The notes under the pieces are model-generated. The model had not been told where the DNA came from. It saw only the letters and a list, made by a program, of their open reading frames with translations, and ran no database searches. Shown piece by piece: positions 29,020 to 37,474 of a stretch of 43,886 nt of DNA. Origin of the DNA: a virus; IMG/VR virus record IMGVR_UViG_3300032313_001064, positions 1 through 43,886 of that record. One strand, 5' to 3'. The position numbers and the translations under genes are program-made. How positions within the stretch are numbered: position 1 is the first letter of the stretch; every line of letters starts with the position of its first letter.

Positions 29020-31127
29020 TGCCATTCTTTAATCTGCCGCAGTCTGGCACAGGCATCCCCGCTTTATCTGGAAGCGGTGCGCCAAGCAATACGCTTGGCG
29101 TTGATGGTCAACTCTACATTGATATCACATCAAGCGCGCTCTATGGGCCAAAGAAAAATGGCGAATGGGGTAGCGGCATTGCAATGACCGGGGCAGCGTG
29201 GGCTGATGTTACCAATAAGCCAACGACGTTTTCGCCTTCTGCTCATCAGCACGCTATCGCTGACGTGACAAGTTTGCAGACATCGCTTGATGGCAAGGCT
29301 GCAACGTCGCACAATCACACAGCTTCGCAAATCACTGACTTCAACGCGGCGGTTGTCGCAGTATCTTCGCCAACAACAAACGCCAGCCTGCTGACAAGCG
29401 GCACCTTGGCATCTGCAAGATTGCCGTTTGCAACCAATACAATCGCTGGTGCGGTGATTGTTGGCTCTGGCTTGTCTGTTTTGAACGGCACTGTGTCGGT
29501 AAGCACCGCTCCCTCGTCGAACCTCACTCTCTCCGACGCCACGCCGTCCAATCTTGGCACGGCATCGGCTGGCTCGTCGAATCTCGCAGCCAGGGCCGAC
29601 CACGTTCACACGCTGCCCTCCCTATCGACGCTGGGGGCGGCTGCTGCGGCGCACAACCACCCATATGTCACCTCGCTCAACAATCTGACCGGCGCGTTAA
29701 CGCTGGCGGCTGGCTCAAACGTCACGCTCACGACCAACGGCTCGACGCTGACTATCGACAGCAAGGCCGGCTTGGATGCGAATGCCGTCATCGACGGAGG
29801 CGACTACACCGGGGAGATCGTTGGCCCGGTGGTCACAATCACAAGCCAGCCATCCAACACGACTGCGTACATTGGGTACACGCTTGCGAACCTCGCGTCT
29901 GGGACGGCGAATCTGGCTGTGGGTGCTGACGTTGTAGCCGATGGCAGCAGATACCTTGCGTTTGGCGGCACTACAGGCTCCAGCCTTGTAGCGTCCACAA
30001 ACAAGACAGCGTGGACGAGCTTGTATGCGATGCCGAGCGAGCCATACGCTCGGTACGGAGAGTGCATCGCAACAGCCGGAAATACTGTCGTTATTTCCGC
30101 GTCAGCCACCGACTTCCGCACAGTGTTTTTAGCTGGCGGCGGTTCACAGACATCTCCCTACCAGCGACAGGAAATCTACGCAAGTACCGACAACGCATCA
30201 ACTTTTGCCATGCAGTTTCAGTTCGGCGCTAGCTGGACAGGCAGCGGATCGCGGCGCACGTTGGCATATGGTGGCGGAAAGTTTGTAATCGTTCTGAACG
30301 AAAAGGCTGGGCCAGACAGCGAGCCTTACCAGTATTTCATGACCAGTTCTGACGGATTGTCATGGACGGAACGGCGGCCGACGCTACGGGTTGTCGGGCA
30401 AAATTCGGCATTGCTGTATCACTCAGTCGCGTATGGGTCTGGGAAGTTTGTCGCGGTCGCACGGTTGAATACGTCAGTGAATCCCGTTGGCGCTTGCGCA
30501 GTCAGTACCGATAGCATTTCGTGGTCCAGAACTGACACGACCTTCCCATTTGCGGCCAGCGCCGGCCCGGCAGGCGTTGTGTACGGAAACGGAAAGTTTG
30601 TTTCCCTTTCCGGCGCAAATGCTGTCGCCAGCACGGATGGCGTCAACTGGTCATCGTTTGCGTTGCCGTCTGGCGTGATGTGGAACGGCAGGATTGTTTT
30701 TGTTGACGGCGTGTTTGTCGCATATGGCAGCGGCGTAGATGCTGCCGTTAGCAGCGATGGTCAAGTGTGGACGTATGTCGAGATGCCGTCTGGCGTTGGA
30801 TATGGTCCGGCTGCATCTCTGAGCGACAGTCTCCTGTTCGTTTCTGGCGGCACGTCAATCGCCACCGGTGCAGTTGTGCCGTCTGGTGCCACGTCGGCCA
30901 CGCTAGCCGTGTCCGCAGCCGTCACGACTGGCGTGGCGTCCTACCAGTGGCAAGTCTCCACTGACGCGGGCACGACCTGGGCGAACATCAGCAGCGCTAC
31001 CAGTTCCACGCTCTCCCTCACTGGATTGACGACGGCTGATTCGGGCAAACGCTATCGAGTTACCGTCAGTGCTACTGGTGCGAGCAGCGTCACGAGCCAA
31101 TCCGCAACTCTCACAGTGACGGGGTAA
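29019..31127 (+). CDS. Large tail fibre-like protein with beta-propeller-like and Ig-like regions
   Basis: The product has 702 residues. The N-terminal part (about 1-250) has fibre-shaft repeats with ASHNHTASQITDF and AAHNHPYVTSLNNL, the HxH pattern of collar or metal-binding fibre modules. The middle (about 290-610) has repeated units such as YGGGKFVIV, YGSGKFVAV and YGNGKFVSL, each with a following SxDGxxW, as in beta-propeller (BNR-like) repeats. The C-terminus (about 620-702) has an Ig-like domain (YQWQVSTDAGTTWANI). It should bind host or surface polysaccharide. It lies between head genes and tail genes, an unusual place. Confidence 0.8.
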   Translation: MPFFNLPQSGTGIPALSGSGAPSNTLGVDGQLYIDITSSALYGPKKNGEWGSGIAMTGAAWADVTNKPTTFSPSAHQHAIADVTSLQTSLDGKAATSHNHTASQITDFNAAVVAVSSPTTNASLLTSGTLASARLPFATNTIAGAVIVGSGLSVLNGTVSVSTAPSSNLTLSDATPSNLGTASAGSSNLAARADHVHTLPSLSTLGAAAAAHNHPYVTSLNNLTGALTLAAGSNVTLTTNGSTLTIDSKAGLDANAVIDGGDYTGEIVGPVVTITSQPSNTTAYIGYTLANLASGTANLAVGADVVADGSRYLAFGGTTGSSLVASTNKTAWTSLYAMPSEPYARYGECIATAGNTVVISASATDFRTVFLAGGGSQTSPYQRQEIYASTDNASTFAMQFQFGASWTGSGSRRTLAYGGGKFVIVLNEKAGPDSEPYQYFMTSSDGLSWTERRPTLRVVGQNSALLYHSVAYGSGKFVAVARLNTSVNPVGACAVSTDSISWSRTDTTFPFAASAGPAGVVYGNGKFVSLSGANAVASTDGVNWSSFALPSGVMWNGRIVFVDGVFVAYGSGVDAAVSSDGQVWTYVEMPSGVGYGPAASLSDSLLFVSGGTSIATGAVVPSGATSATLAVSAAVTTGVASYQWQVSTDAGTTWANISSATSSTLSLTGLTTADSGKRYRVTVSATGASSVTSQSATLTVTG

Positions 31128-31130
31128 GCC

Positions 31131-32054
31131 ATGCCAAGCAAGATCAAGCCACGCCGCAGCTATACCGCAAACTCCGTGCCGCTCACGAGCGACCTGGACA
31201 CGCACGAGCTGGCGATTAACTGGGCCGACTCCAAAGCGTTTACAAAGAATGCCGCAGGCCAGATCGTCAGCGTGACGCTCGGTGGCGGCGGCGGCGGCGG
31301 TGGCTCGGGCAGCATCGTCACCGCAGCGACGGTCTCAGGGTTTCCCGCGACCGGCTCGTCGTCGGGCACGCTTTACATCGCTACGGACACGGCTCGCGCC
31401 TACATCTGGGCGGGTGCCTACATCGAGGCGGGAGTAAGTGGTGGCGGCACCGACACGGAACTGCGTGCGTTGTTCACGCCTGCTGCACCGACGAGCGTTA
31501 CGGCGACGGGCGGCAACGCACAGGCGACCGTGTCGTGGACGGCACCCAGCGTTTTGGCTCAGACGCCAATTACGGACTATGTCGTGCAGTTCAGCAGCAA
31601 CAGCGGCTCGTCGTGGACGACGTTTTCGGACGGCACCTCGGCGGCGACTTCAGCGGCGGTGACCGGACTCACCAACGGCACGGCGTATGTGTTCCGCGTG
31701 GCGGCGGTGAATGGCCTTGGAACTGGCAGCTACTCGGCGGCGAGCAGCAGCGTGACGCCTGCGGCTGCTCCAACTGGCGTTACCGTACTTAGCGGTTCGG
31801 CATCGGGCAGCGGAACCAACACAATCACGGCGACTGCACAAGGAAGTATCTCGCTGTCCGTACCGGCGACTCGCACGTTGTCGTGGACGGGCGGGCCAGG
31901 CCAATACATAGCCGGGCCGCAGCAGGCCGGATTCGACTTCGACGGCGATGTGGGCTGGTACAGAAACTTTTCGGGAGGCGTTTTTACTGTAATCGCTGGC
32001 ACCTACACCACCGAGAACACGCAAAACGGCGCGACGCTCACGTTTACTCCATGA
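31131..32054 (+). CDS. Fibronectin type III domain fibre protein
   Basis: The product has 307 residues. N-terminal PSKIKPRRSYTANSVPLTSD and ELAINWADSKAF recall the fibre-attachment domain found at the start of many phage tropism proteins. A poly-glycine hinge follows. Residues about 120-205 are an FN3 domain (PTSVTATGGNAQATVSWTAP, then TDYVVQFSSNSGSSW and LTNGTAYVFRVAAVNGLG). FN3 in virion proteins mediates weak carbohydrate or surface contacts. Confidence 0.82.
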   Translation: MPSKIKPRRSYTANSVPLTSDLDTHELAINWADSKAFTKNAAGQIVSVTLGGGGGGGGSGSIVTAATVSGFPATGSSSGTLYIATDTARAYIWAGAYIEAGVSGGGTDTELRALFTPAAPTSVTATGGNAQATVSWTAPSVLAQTPITDYVVQFSSNSGSSWTTFSDGTSAATSAAVTGLTNGTAYVFRVAAVNGLGTGSYSAASSSVTPAAAPTGVTVLSGSASGSGTNTITATAQGSISLSVPATRTLSWTGGPGQYIAGPQQAGFDFDGDVGWYRNFSGGVFTVIAGTYTTENTQNGATLTFTP

Positions 32055-32065
32055 GGACATAACAC

Positions 32066-33037
32066 ATGCCACTCTCCCCCCCAGTATCACCAACTACCGG
32101 CCAGCTATACACTGCGAACGGTCGCACTTGGTCGTGGACCGGCGCGGCGTGGGAACTCGTCGCGGCGAGTGGCGGGTCTGGCCTCTCATGGTCAAGCGTG
32201 CCAGCGTCCGCGACGGCGACAGGCGTGGCTGGCAGCATCGCATACGACAACGCCAACGGGTTTTTCTACGTTGCGACGGCTACGAACACTTGGAAACGCG
32301 CGGCGTTGGCGACGTGGACGCCGTTCACGCCAGCGAGCATCTCGGGCTTGCAAGGGTGGTATGACGCTTCCGACGCTTCGACGTTGTACGACGCGACTAG
32401 TGGCGGCTCACTCGTTGCCGCTGACGGCGCAGTTGCGCGGTGGCAGGACAAAAGCGGCAACGCCAACCACGTCACGCAGAGCGATAGTTCGTCGCGCCCA
32501 CTCAGGAGAGCCGCTGGCATCAACGGCTTGACGGCGATTGAGTACGACGGCACCAACGACTTTTTGGCGGCGTCTGGGAGTGTGATGCCAACCGGCAGTG
32601 CAGCACGCACTGTAATTGCCGTCTACCGGCCGCTGCGAACTACTGGAGTTAATGCCGTTGCAGGCGTCGGCTCCGGTGCCGGAAGCGGACTGTGGTTTCG
32701 GATACAGTTCCGAGACTCGCCCGCTGGCGACCCGTACTTTGCTGGCTTTGCTGCTGACCTCACGGATAGCACCGGAATCTCGCAGACCATCAAGGTGGCG
32801 TCCCTAACGTACAACGGCACCACTGGGACGCTGTACCGAAATGGGGCGCAGATCGCATCGTCTAGCCTCTCGCTCAACACGCAATCCAATCCATTCAGCA
32901 TTGGCGGCGACGGTCCGAGCGGCTCGGAATACGCAAAATGTTACATATGCGAAGTGCTTGTCTACAACTCCGCGCTGTCCAGCACTGACCGAGCCGCAGC
33001 GGAAAGCTACCTGATGACAAGGTGGGGGATCACATGA
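32066..33037 (+). CDS. LamG/concanavalin-like lectin-domain fibre protein
   Basis: The product has 323 residues. Residues about 90-320 form a LamG-like jelly roll: LQGWYDASDASTLYDATSGG, WQDKSGNANHVTQ, AIEYDGTNDFL, YNGTTGTLYRNGAQIASS and EVLVYNSALSSTDR. These are classic for bacterial and phage LamG domains that bind glycans. The N-terminus has SPTTGQLYTANGRTW, likely the attachment part. It ends overlapping a small membrane-like gene. Confidence 0.82.
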   Translation: MPLSPPVSPTTGQLYTANGRTWSWTGAAWELVAASGGSGLSWSSVPASATATGVAGSIAYDNANGFFYVATATNTWKRAALATWTPFTPASISGLQGWYDASDASTLYDATSGGSLVAADGAVARWQDKSGNANHVTQSDSSSRPLRRAAGINGLTAIEYDGTNDFLAASGSVMPTGSAARTVIAVYRPLRTTGVNAVAGVGSGAGSGLWFRIQFRDSPAGDPYFAGFAADLTDSTGISQTIKVASLTYNGTTGTLYRNGAQIASSSLSLNTQSNPFSIGGDGPSGSEYAKCYICEVLVYNSALSSTDRAAAESYLMTRWGIT

Positions 33038-33162
33038 TGCGTGACTCCATCTTCCTCGCCGCCATCCTCACGTTCTCGCTCGCAGCGGGCGTGATGGCGG
33101 CACGCACTACGGCGGCGGGGATGCGATGGGCTGTCCAGCGAACACTAGCAGTGGAGTGGTGA
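33034..33162 (+). CDS. Small membrane-like protein, 42 aa
   Basis: ATG 33034 overlaps the lectin gene stop. The peptide begins MMRDSIFLAAILTFSLAAGV, a signal-peptide or transmembrane segment, followed by a short basic tail. Its TGA is one base from the next ATG. It may be a small inner-membrane protein embedded in the late operon. Confidence 0.6.
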   Translation: MMRDSIFLAAILTFSLAAGVMAARTTAAGMRWAVQRTLAVEW

Positions 33163-33163
33163 G

Positions 33164-33490
33164 ATGATTCAGATTTCCCAAACGCCTGCCGAAGTGAATC
33201 TTGTCTTCGTTCGCGGCGACGATTTTGCTGTGCCTGTCGTGTTTACTGGCATCGACTGCACTTCGAAAACGTTTGCTGCATTCGTGTTCAATGAATCTTC
33301 TAGCGCGCCAGAGTTTTCCGCAGTCGTGCAGTTCGTCAGCGCGGCAACTGGATCGCTAAAGGTTGTTTTTGCGCGTGCGAACACTGCAAGTATTCCGCTT
33401 GTTGGCAATTATCGGTGGTGCCTGCAAGAGACAACGGGCGGCACCGTGTTCACAAGGCTTTCCGGTCGATTTGTTGCGAGGCTTCCATGA
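33164..33490 (+). CDS. Virion-associated beta-sheet protein, 108 aa
   Basis: The sequence (VNLVFVRGDDFAVPVVFTGI, then SLKVVFARANTASIPLVGNY and WCLQETTGGTVFTRLSG) resembles the N-terminal domain of baseplate upper or fibre-base proteins (BppU-like). GGTGAG precedes the start. Coupled to the 85-aa gene downstream. Assignment tentative. Confidence 0.6.
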   Translation: MIQISQTPAEVNLVFVRGDDFAVPVVFTGIDCTSKTFAAFVFNESSSAPEFSAVVQFVSAATGSLKVVFARANTASIPLVGNYRWCLQETTGGTVFTRLSGRFVARLP

Positions 33491-33744
33491 GCGGAACAGT
33501 GACAGTCGTGAATGGGCCGACGCAGGCTGTCACCGTAGGTGCTGGCAGCACCATTCAGAACGTGAGCGTATCCCCTGCCCCTTCGCTTCAAGTCGTGATT
33601 GGTCAAGTGCAGCAGCAGTCGCTCGCGTCGATGGTCGACGTTGTGTTGACTACTCCAGCCAACGGCGACGTGTTGCGATACCAAAACAACAGGTGGCGAA
33701 ACTTTCCAGAATCCGACATCGTGATCGATGGTCAAAACTTCTAG
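33487..33744 (+). CDS. Small fibre-related protein, 85 aa
   Basis: ATG 33487 overlaps the previous stop. A Val/Thr/Gln-rich N-terminal half is followed by DVVLTTPANGDVLRYQNNRW, a sequence common at the end of phage fibre-shaft modules (VLRYNxNxW). Probably a component of the fibre assembly. Confidence 0.6.
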   Translation: MSGTVTVVNGPTQAVTVGAGSTIQNVSVSPAPSLQVVIGQVQQQSLASMVDVVLTTPANGDVLRYQNNRWRNFPESDIVIDGQNF

Positions 33745-33754
33745 GTGAAACATC

Positions 33755-34354
33755 ATGGCGAATCGCGTTAGGCTAAAGCGGCGAGTGTCAGGCAATGCGG
33801 GCGCACCAGCGACGCTTCTCAACGGAGAGTGCGCGGTCAATGAAGTTGACAATGTCGTTTGGTACGGCAAGGGGCTTGGTCAAGACGGCAACGCCACCTC
33901 GGTCATCGCGATTGGCGGGGACGGCGTTTTCGCCACCAAGAGTCACGTCGCAGCGGCGGTCGCTGCGATTGACGTGTCGGCGCAACTGTCAAACTATCTG
34001 ACGAGCGCAACCGCTGCATCGACATATCTCACGCAGTCGGCAGCGGCGTCGACATACGCGACCCCTAGCTCTGTGGCATCGCAGATCACCGCAGTCATCG
34101 GTGCCGCGCCGCAAGCTCTCGACACGTTGAAGGAACTTGCCGACGCGCTCGGCAGCGACGCCAGCTTTTCGACAACCGTCACGACCTCGATCGCCGGGAA
34201 GCTCGCCAAGTCTTCAAATCTTTCTGATCTTGCTGACGCTTCCGCGGCCCGCGGCAATCTTGGGTTGGGGACGATGGCAACGCAGTCATCGAGCAACGTG
34301 AGTATCACGGGCGGCTCGATCAGCGGCGTGAGCATTGACGGTGGTTCGTATTGA
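33755..34354 (+). CDS. Fibre/tropism protein with N-terminal attachment motif
   Basis: The product has 199 residues. RVRLKRRVSGNAGAPATLLN followed by GECAVNEVDNVVWYGKG is the typical N-terminal segment of phage tropism determinants. A long Ala/Ser-rich trimer-like shaft (SNYLTSATAASTYLTQSAAA) follows, and repeats at the end (SITGGSISGVSIDGGSY). Final member of the fibre block. The 90 bases after it hold no gene. Confidence 0.7.
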   Translation: MANRVRLKRRVSGNAGAPATLLNGECAVNEVDNVVWYGKGLGQDGNATSVIAIGGDGVFATKSHVAAAVAAIDVSAQLSNYLTSATAASTYLTQSAAASTYATPSSVASQITAVIGAAPQALDTLKELADALGSDASFSTTVTTSIAGKLAKSSNLSDLADASAARGNLGLGTMATQSSSNVSITGGSISGVSIDGGSY

Positions 34355-34444
34355 CGTGACGAACAGCGTTCGCGCGTCAACTGCGGCATCGTCGTTGCCA
34401 GCGGGAGGATCGAAACAAGATCGAATAGAATCGTGAGGTGTTGA

Positions 34445-34897
34445 GTGTCAAACAAGCTGCGAACAATTGCAGACGCTCTAGCGAATGGTCTGTCCGCAAG
34501 CGCATCCGTTGCTTCTTCTGCAACTGTCGAGCGTAAAAACTGGGCAACGATCGACGCGGCAGATATGGATCGAGCCGTGGTGCTGATCACACCAGGGGGC
34601 ATAGACACGCAGCGCATCGGCAGAAATGCGTGGCAGTCGGACTACACCGTGTATGTGTTTGTCGGCAGGCAGTGCAACACCGATGCGGACGTGAACGGTA
34701 CTATCGATCTCGCCGACGAAGTCATGACGCTGATCAAAAAACATAGCTGGTCTGAAGCTGTGACGTGGCCGGAAAATGTCTTTGGCGCAAACTCCGTTAC
34801 GATCGAAGTCAACCCAGATGATGCGCTGAACGATCGCAACGTCTGGCGAGGCGTGATCTCTGCCGTATATCGCGTGGCATCTGTCGAGACTGCGTAA
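34445..34897 (+). CDS. Probable tail terminator/neck protein
   Basis: The product has 150 residues with GTG 34445 after GAGGTG. The alpha/beta pattern (IADALANGLSASA, then SDYTVYVFVGRQCNTDADVN, then DLADEVMTLIKKH) fits the tail terminator (gpU-like) family, which ends the tail tube. The gene order, before a virion-morphogenesis protein and the tube genes, agrees. Confidence 0.55.
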   Translation: MSNKLRTIADALANGLSASASVASSATVERKNWATIDAADMDRAVVLITPGGIDTQRIGRNAWQSDYTVYVFVGRQCNTDADVNGTIDLADEVMTLIKKHSWSEAVTWPENVFGANSVTIEVNPDDALNDRNVWRGVISAVYRVASVETA

Positions 34898-34907
34898 AGG
34901 GAATCGA

Positions 34908-35654
34908 ATGGCTTCGATCGTTGTCATCGACCCGTCTTTTTTTGGGGGCAAGAAGTCGCAGCCTTCTCGCTTCACGTTGAAGGTCCGCGGCAAGTTTTTT
35001 GACAGAGCAAAAATCAAGCGAATGCTAGATGACGCAAATCACAAAGCGTTGTCAAAGTGCGGTGTTCAAGTTCAATATGCGGCGCGGCGCGGCATCGGGC
35101 AGAAACCCCCGTCGCGGTCAAAGGCGTGGTCAAAGAAGATTGGCATGGGCAACGCGCGCGTCATTGGCAATGGTCTGTATCGCGACATTACTCCGTACAA
35201 CTCTGGCAAGCCTCGCGCCGCTGGCTCGCCCGTCAAGTCGTGGAACCCAAAGCGATTTCTCTACCGTTCGCTGATGTTTTATTGGGAACAGTCGCGCAAA
35301 TCAGTCGTGATTGGGCCAGACAAAGCACCGTGGCTTGCTCGACTGCATGAATTTGGCGGGGCGCAGCGGCTTCAAGCCTATGCCATTGGCGTCGATTCGG
35401 CACGCATTGCCAAGCGCAGGCGAGACAAGGGGCGAGCGATCGCGACATACGCAAACGGAACGCCAAAGATGGGTGCCGTTCTGTGGTCATCGCGAAGCAT
35501 TCGCACGGGCAGCCTGTGGACGCGCCTTGGCGTGTCTCGCTCTGTTCGATACCCCGCGCGCCCGTACATGGGAAGCCAAGCAGTGAAGACCCAAATTGGC
35601 AAGCTGCCGGAACAGTTCAGAAACACCATCAGCGGGCCGGGAAAACCGATCTGA
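34908..35654 (+). CDS. Virion morphogenesis (tail completion) protein
   Basis: The product has 248 residues, basic. Segments RRGIGQKPPSRSKAWSKKI, LARLHEFGGAQRL and RYPARPYMGSQAV match the gpG/HK97 gp10-type tail completion family, whose members end with ARPYM-like motifs. GGGAAT precedes ATG 34908. Confidence 0.65.
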   Translation: MASIVVIDPSFFGGKKSQPSRFTLKVRGKFFDRAKIKRMLDDANHKALSKCGVQVQYAARRGIGQKPPSRSKAWSKKIGMGNARVIGNGLYRDITPYNSGKPRAAGSPVKSWNPKRFLYRSLMFYWEQSRKSVVIGPDKAPWLARLHEFGGAQRLQAYAIGVDSARIAKRRRDKGRAIATYANGTPKMGAVLWSSRSIRTGSLWTRLGVSRSVRYPARPYMGSQAVKTQIGKLPEQFRNTISGPGKPI

Positions 35655-35726
35655 CTTGCCACAGGTGGTACGAAGGTCGACCGCGCCGGTTAGCTTACAA
35701 GCACCGCACCAATCACAGAGGAAACC

Positions 35727-36053
35727 ATGCCAGAAGTCACGTCTACGATCACGCTTGGCAAAAACGTCACGATCACGGGTGTCACGGGCGCGCGAAGCTG
35801 CACTGTCACCAACAGCGCGAACGAAATCGATGTGACCGCGCTTGGCAACACGTCACGCAAGTTTCGCCGCGGGATCGTCGAGCAGACGATCGAGATCGAG
35901 TGCGTTGACGTTCCCGGCGTGGCTGCTGGCGGCAGCTTCACGATCTCAGGCACTTCGACCGGCAACGCCACCTACGTTTGCACGTCAGTCAAGCGTGACG
36001 AGCCGCTCGATGGCATCGTCACTTACACCGTTTCCGGCACTCGCACCGCTTGA
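35727..36053 (+). CDS. Tail-tube-like protein 1
   Basis: The product has 108 residues; GAGGAAA precedes ATG. Core ITLGKNVTITGVTGARSCTV, then EIDVTALGNTSRKFRRGIVE and EQTIEIECVD, then VKRDEPLDGIVTYTVSGTRT. The same outline (a start of SxG/LGKN, E(V/I)DxxxxGN, W/T-E-I-E-C, final D-G-xxTxxVxxT) is found in the next two genes, so the three are paralogues. This is the tail tube or tail-tube initiator family. Confidence 0.65.
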   Translation: MPEVTSTITLGKNVTITGVTGARSCTVTNSANEIDVTALGNTSRKFRRGIVEQTIEIECVDVPGVAAGGSFTISGTSTGNATYVCTSVKRDEPLDGIVTYTVSGTRTA

Positions 36054-36075
36054 TATTACGGAAAGGCAATAACAC

Positions 36076-36384
36076 ATGGCGATCTCACTTGGTCGATCGG
36101 CTTCCGGCGCACCTGTCGGCACAAACATCATCTCCGCAAGCTATACGGAGGAGTGTGAAGTCATTGACATTTCGAATCGATCAAACACCACTGGCGGCTA
36201 CAAGGCCGGTCAAGCTGGCTTCGTAACGAAGACGTGGGAAATCGAGTGTCACGACGCAACCGGCTTGGTCACCGCTCTGACTTCTAGCAGCGGCACCGCT
36301 GGTTCGTTCAACGTGATGTCGGTGACGGAAAACATTTCGGTCGATGGAGCCGTGACCTTTTCGGTAACGGCGAAAGAATTCTGA
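36076..36384 (+). CDS. Tail-tube-like protein 2
   Basis: The product has 102 residues. ISLGRSASGAPVGTNIISAS, then ECEVIDISNRSNTTGGYKAG and TWEIECHDATG, then SVTENISVDGAVTFSVTAKE show the same plan as its two neighbours. It lies 22 bases after the first and 1 base before the third, so all are cotranscribed. Confidence 0.65.
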   Translation: MAISLGRSASGAPVGTNIISASYTEECEVIDISNRSNTTGGYKAGQAGFVTKTWEIECHDATGLVTALTSSSGTAGSFNVMSVTENISVDGAVTFSVTAKEF

Positions 36385-36385
36385 C

Positions 36386-36745
36386 GTGGCAATCCTGCTC
36401 GGCAGAAATTGCGCCGTGAGCGTTGGCGGCAATGTCGCCAGCGCGCGCAACGTCACATTCACGATGCAGGCAAAGACGATAGATGTCGAGGAGTTCGGCG
36501 AACGCGCCGCCGCGACGCATTCCGTTGGATGGGATGCGACTGTGTCTGTCGAGCTGAATGACGCATCTGATCTTGGCTCGATCATGGGCAGCCTGATGGC
36601 TGGAACGACAATGACTGTGTCGGGCGGCGCGGCTGGGTGGTCATTCACTGCCGTGCCTGTCAGCATTTCGGAAAACGACCCCGTCGATGGAGTCGCGACC
36701 TTCATCGTTGAGTGCAAGTTAGCTCGCGCAGGATTGAGGTTTTAG
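36386..36745 (+). CDS. Tail-tube-like protein 3
   Basis: The product has 119 residues from GTG 36386 (the stop of gene 2 is one base upstream). ILLGRNCAVSVGGNVASARN, then KTIDVEEFGERAAATHSVGW and VSVELNDASD, then VSISENDPVDGVATFIVECK repeat the plan of the two genes before. Followed by the chaperone gene after one base. Confidence 0.65.
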   Translation: MAILLGRNCAVSVGGNVASARNVTFTMQAKTIDVEEFGERAAATHSVGWDATVSVELNDASDLGSIMGSLMAGTTMTVSGGAAGWSFTAVPVSISENDPVDGVATFIVECKLARAGLRF

Positions 36746-36746
36746 C

Positions 36747-37292
36747 GTGGCAAGAGAATTCCGCGACGATCAAGGTCGCCCGTGGCTTGTGTCACTCACG
36801 GTTGAATCTGCCAAGCGCGTGAAGGCTTGTGTGCAGATCGTCAACGACGAAGGCAAGCAAGTGCCTTTTGACTTGCTCGACACTGCCATTATCAACCAGA
36901 CGATCACCGTTCTGCGCTCGCAGTTCATCGTGGTTGGCGAGGTGCTGTGCGCGTTGCTCGACAAGCAACTGACTGATCGCGGCATCACGCACGAACAGTT
37001 CCTTGATGGGCTGCGTGGTGATGCGCTCGACGAAGCGCGGAAAGTTGTCGAGGAAGAATGGATTGATTTTTTCCCGAACAGCCTCCGAAAGATGATTCGT
37101 CTGATGGCTCAGAAGATGAGCGAAGTTCATCAGATCATGATGGATCGCGCGGAGGCGCAACTAGAAAACGTGACGATCGAAGCTCTGGTCGAACAATCTG
37201 GCGAGCAATCTACGAAGCCGCTGGAATCATTGGCATCGACCCAAGCGGATGGACTTACCGCGAACTCTGCATTGCCAGAGATGCGCGCCTAG
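36747..37292 (+). CDS. Tail assembly chaperone, unshifted (G-like) product
   Basis: The product has 181 residues from GTG 36747. An N-terminal alpha/beta part (FRDDQGRPWLVSLTVESAK) is followed by helices (LVRSQFIVVGEVLCALLDKQ-like region and RKMIRLMAQKMSEVHQIMM). The place between tube and tape measure is that of the G/GT chaperone pair. A -1 frame without any start codon continues to 37471, so a second product by ribosomal frameshift is expected. Confidence 0.75.
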   Translation: MAREFRDDQGRPWLVSLTVESAKRVKACVQIVNDEGKQVPFDLLDTAIINQTITVLRSQFIVVGEVLCALLDKQLTDRGITHEQFLDGLRGDALDEARKVVEEEWIDFFPNSLRKMIRLMAQKMSEVHQIMMDRAEAQLENVTIEALVEQSGEQSTKPLESLASTQADGLTANSALPEMRA

Positions 37293-37471
37293 ATAGCGAT
37301 TGGTGGCACACCGCAAACCTGTTGTGCCAGACATACAACGTCAACAAGCCAAGCACGAAGCCGCAAGCAGAGCCATCGAAGTTCCACCCATTCGTAAAGA
37401 AGAAAAAGCCACGACAGGCGACGCCAGAAGAAATCGAAAAACTGCTCGGGCCGAACTGGAACAAAGGTTGA
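37073..37471 (+). CDS. -1 frameshift extension of the tail assembly chaperone (GT-like)
   Basis: The -1 frame is open from the codon after TGA 37064-37066 to TGA 37469-37471 but contains no ATG or GTG, and its first TTG is near 37320. Its second half is clearly protein-like: IWRAIYEAAGIIGIDPSGWT, then YRELCIARDARLDSDWW and FHPFVKKKKPRQATPEEIEK. The heptamer T TTT TTC at 37067-37073 is a classical slippery site in the right phase and begins exactly after the -1 stop. A later site near 37163 (AGAAAAC) is weaker. The extension meets the tape measure gene, as in lambda. Confidence 0.7.
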   Translation, partial: PEQPPKDDSSDGSEDERSSSDHDGSRGGATRKRDDRSSGRTIWRAIYEAAGIIGIDPSGWTYRELCIARDARLDSDWWHTANLLCQTYNVNKPSTKPQAEPSKFHPFVKKKKPRQATPEEIEKLLGPNWNKG

Positions 37472-37474
37472 AAA

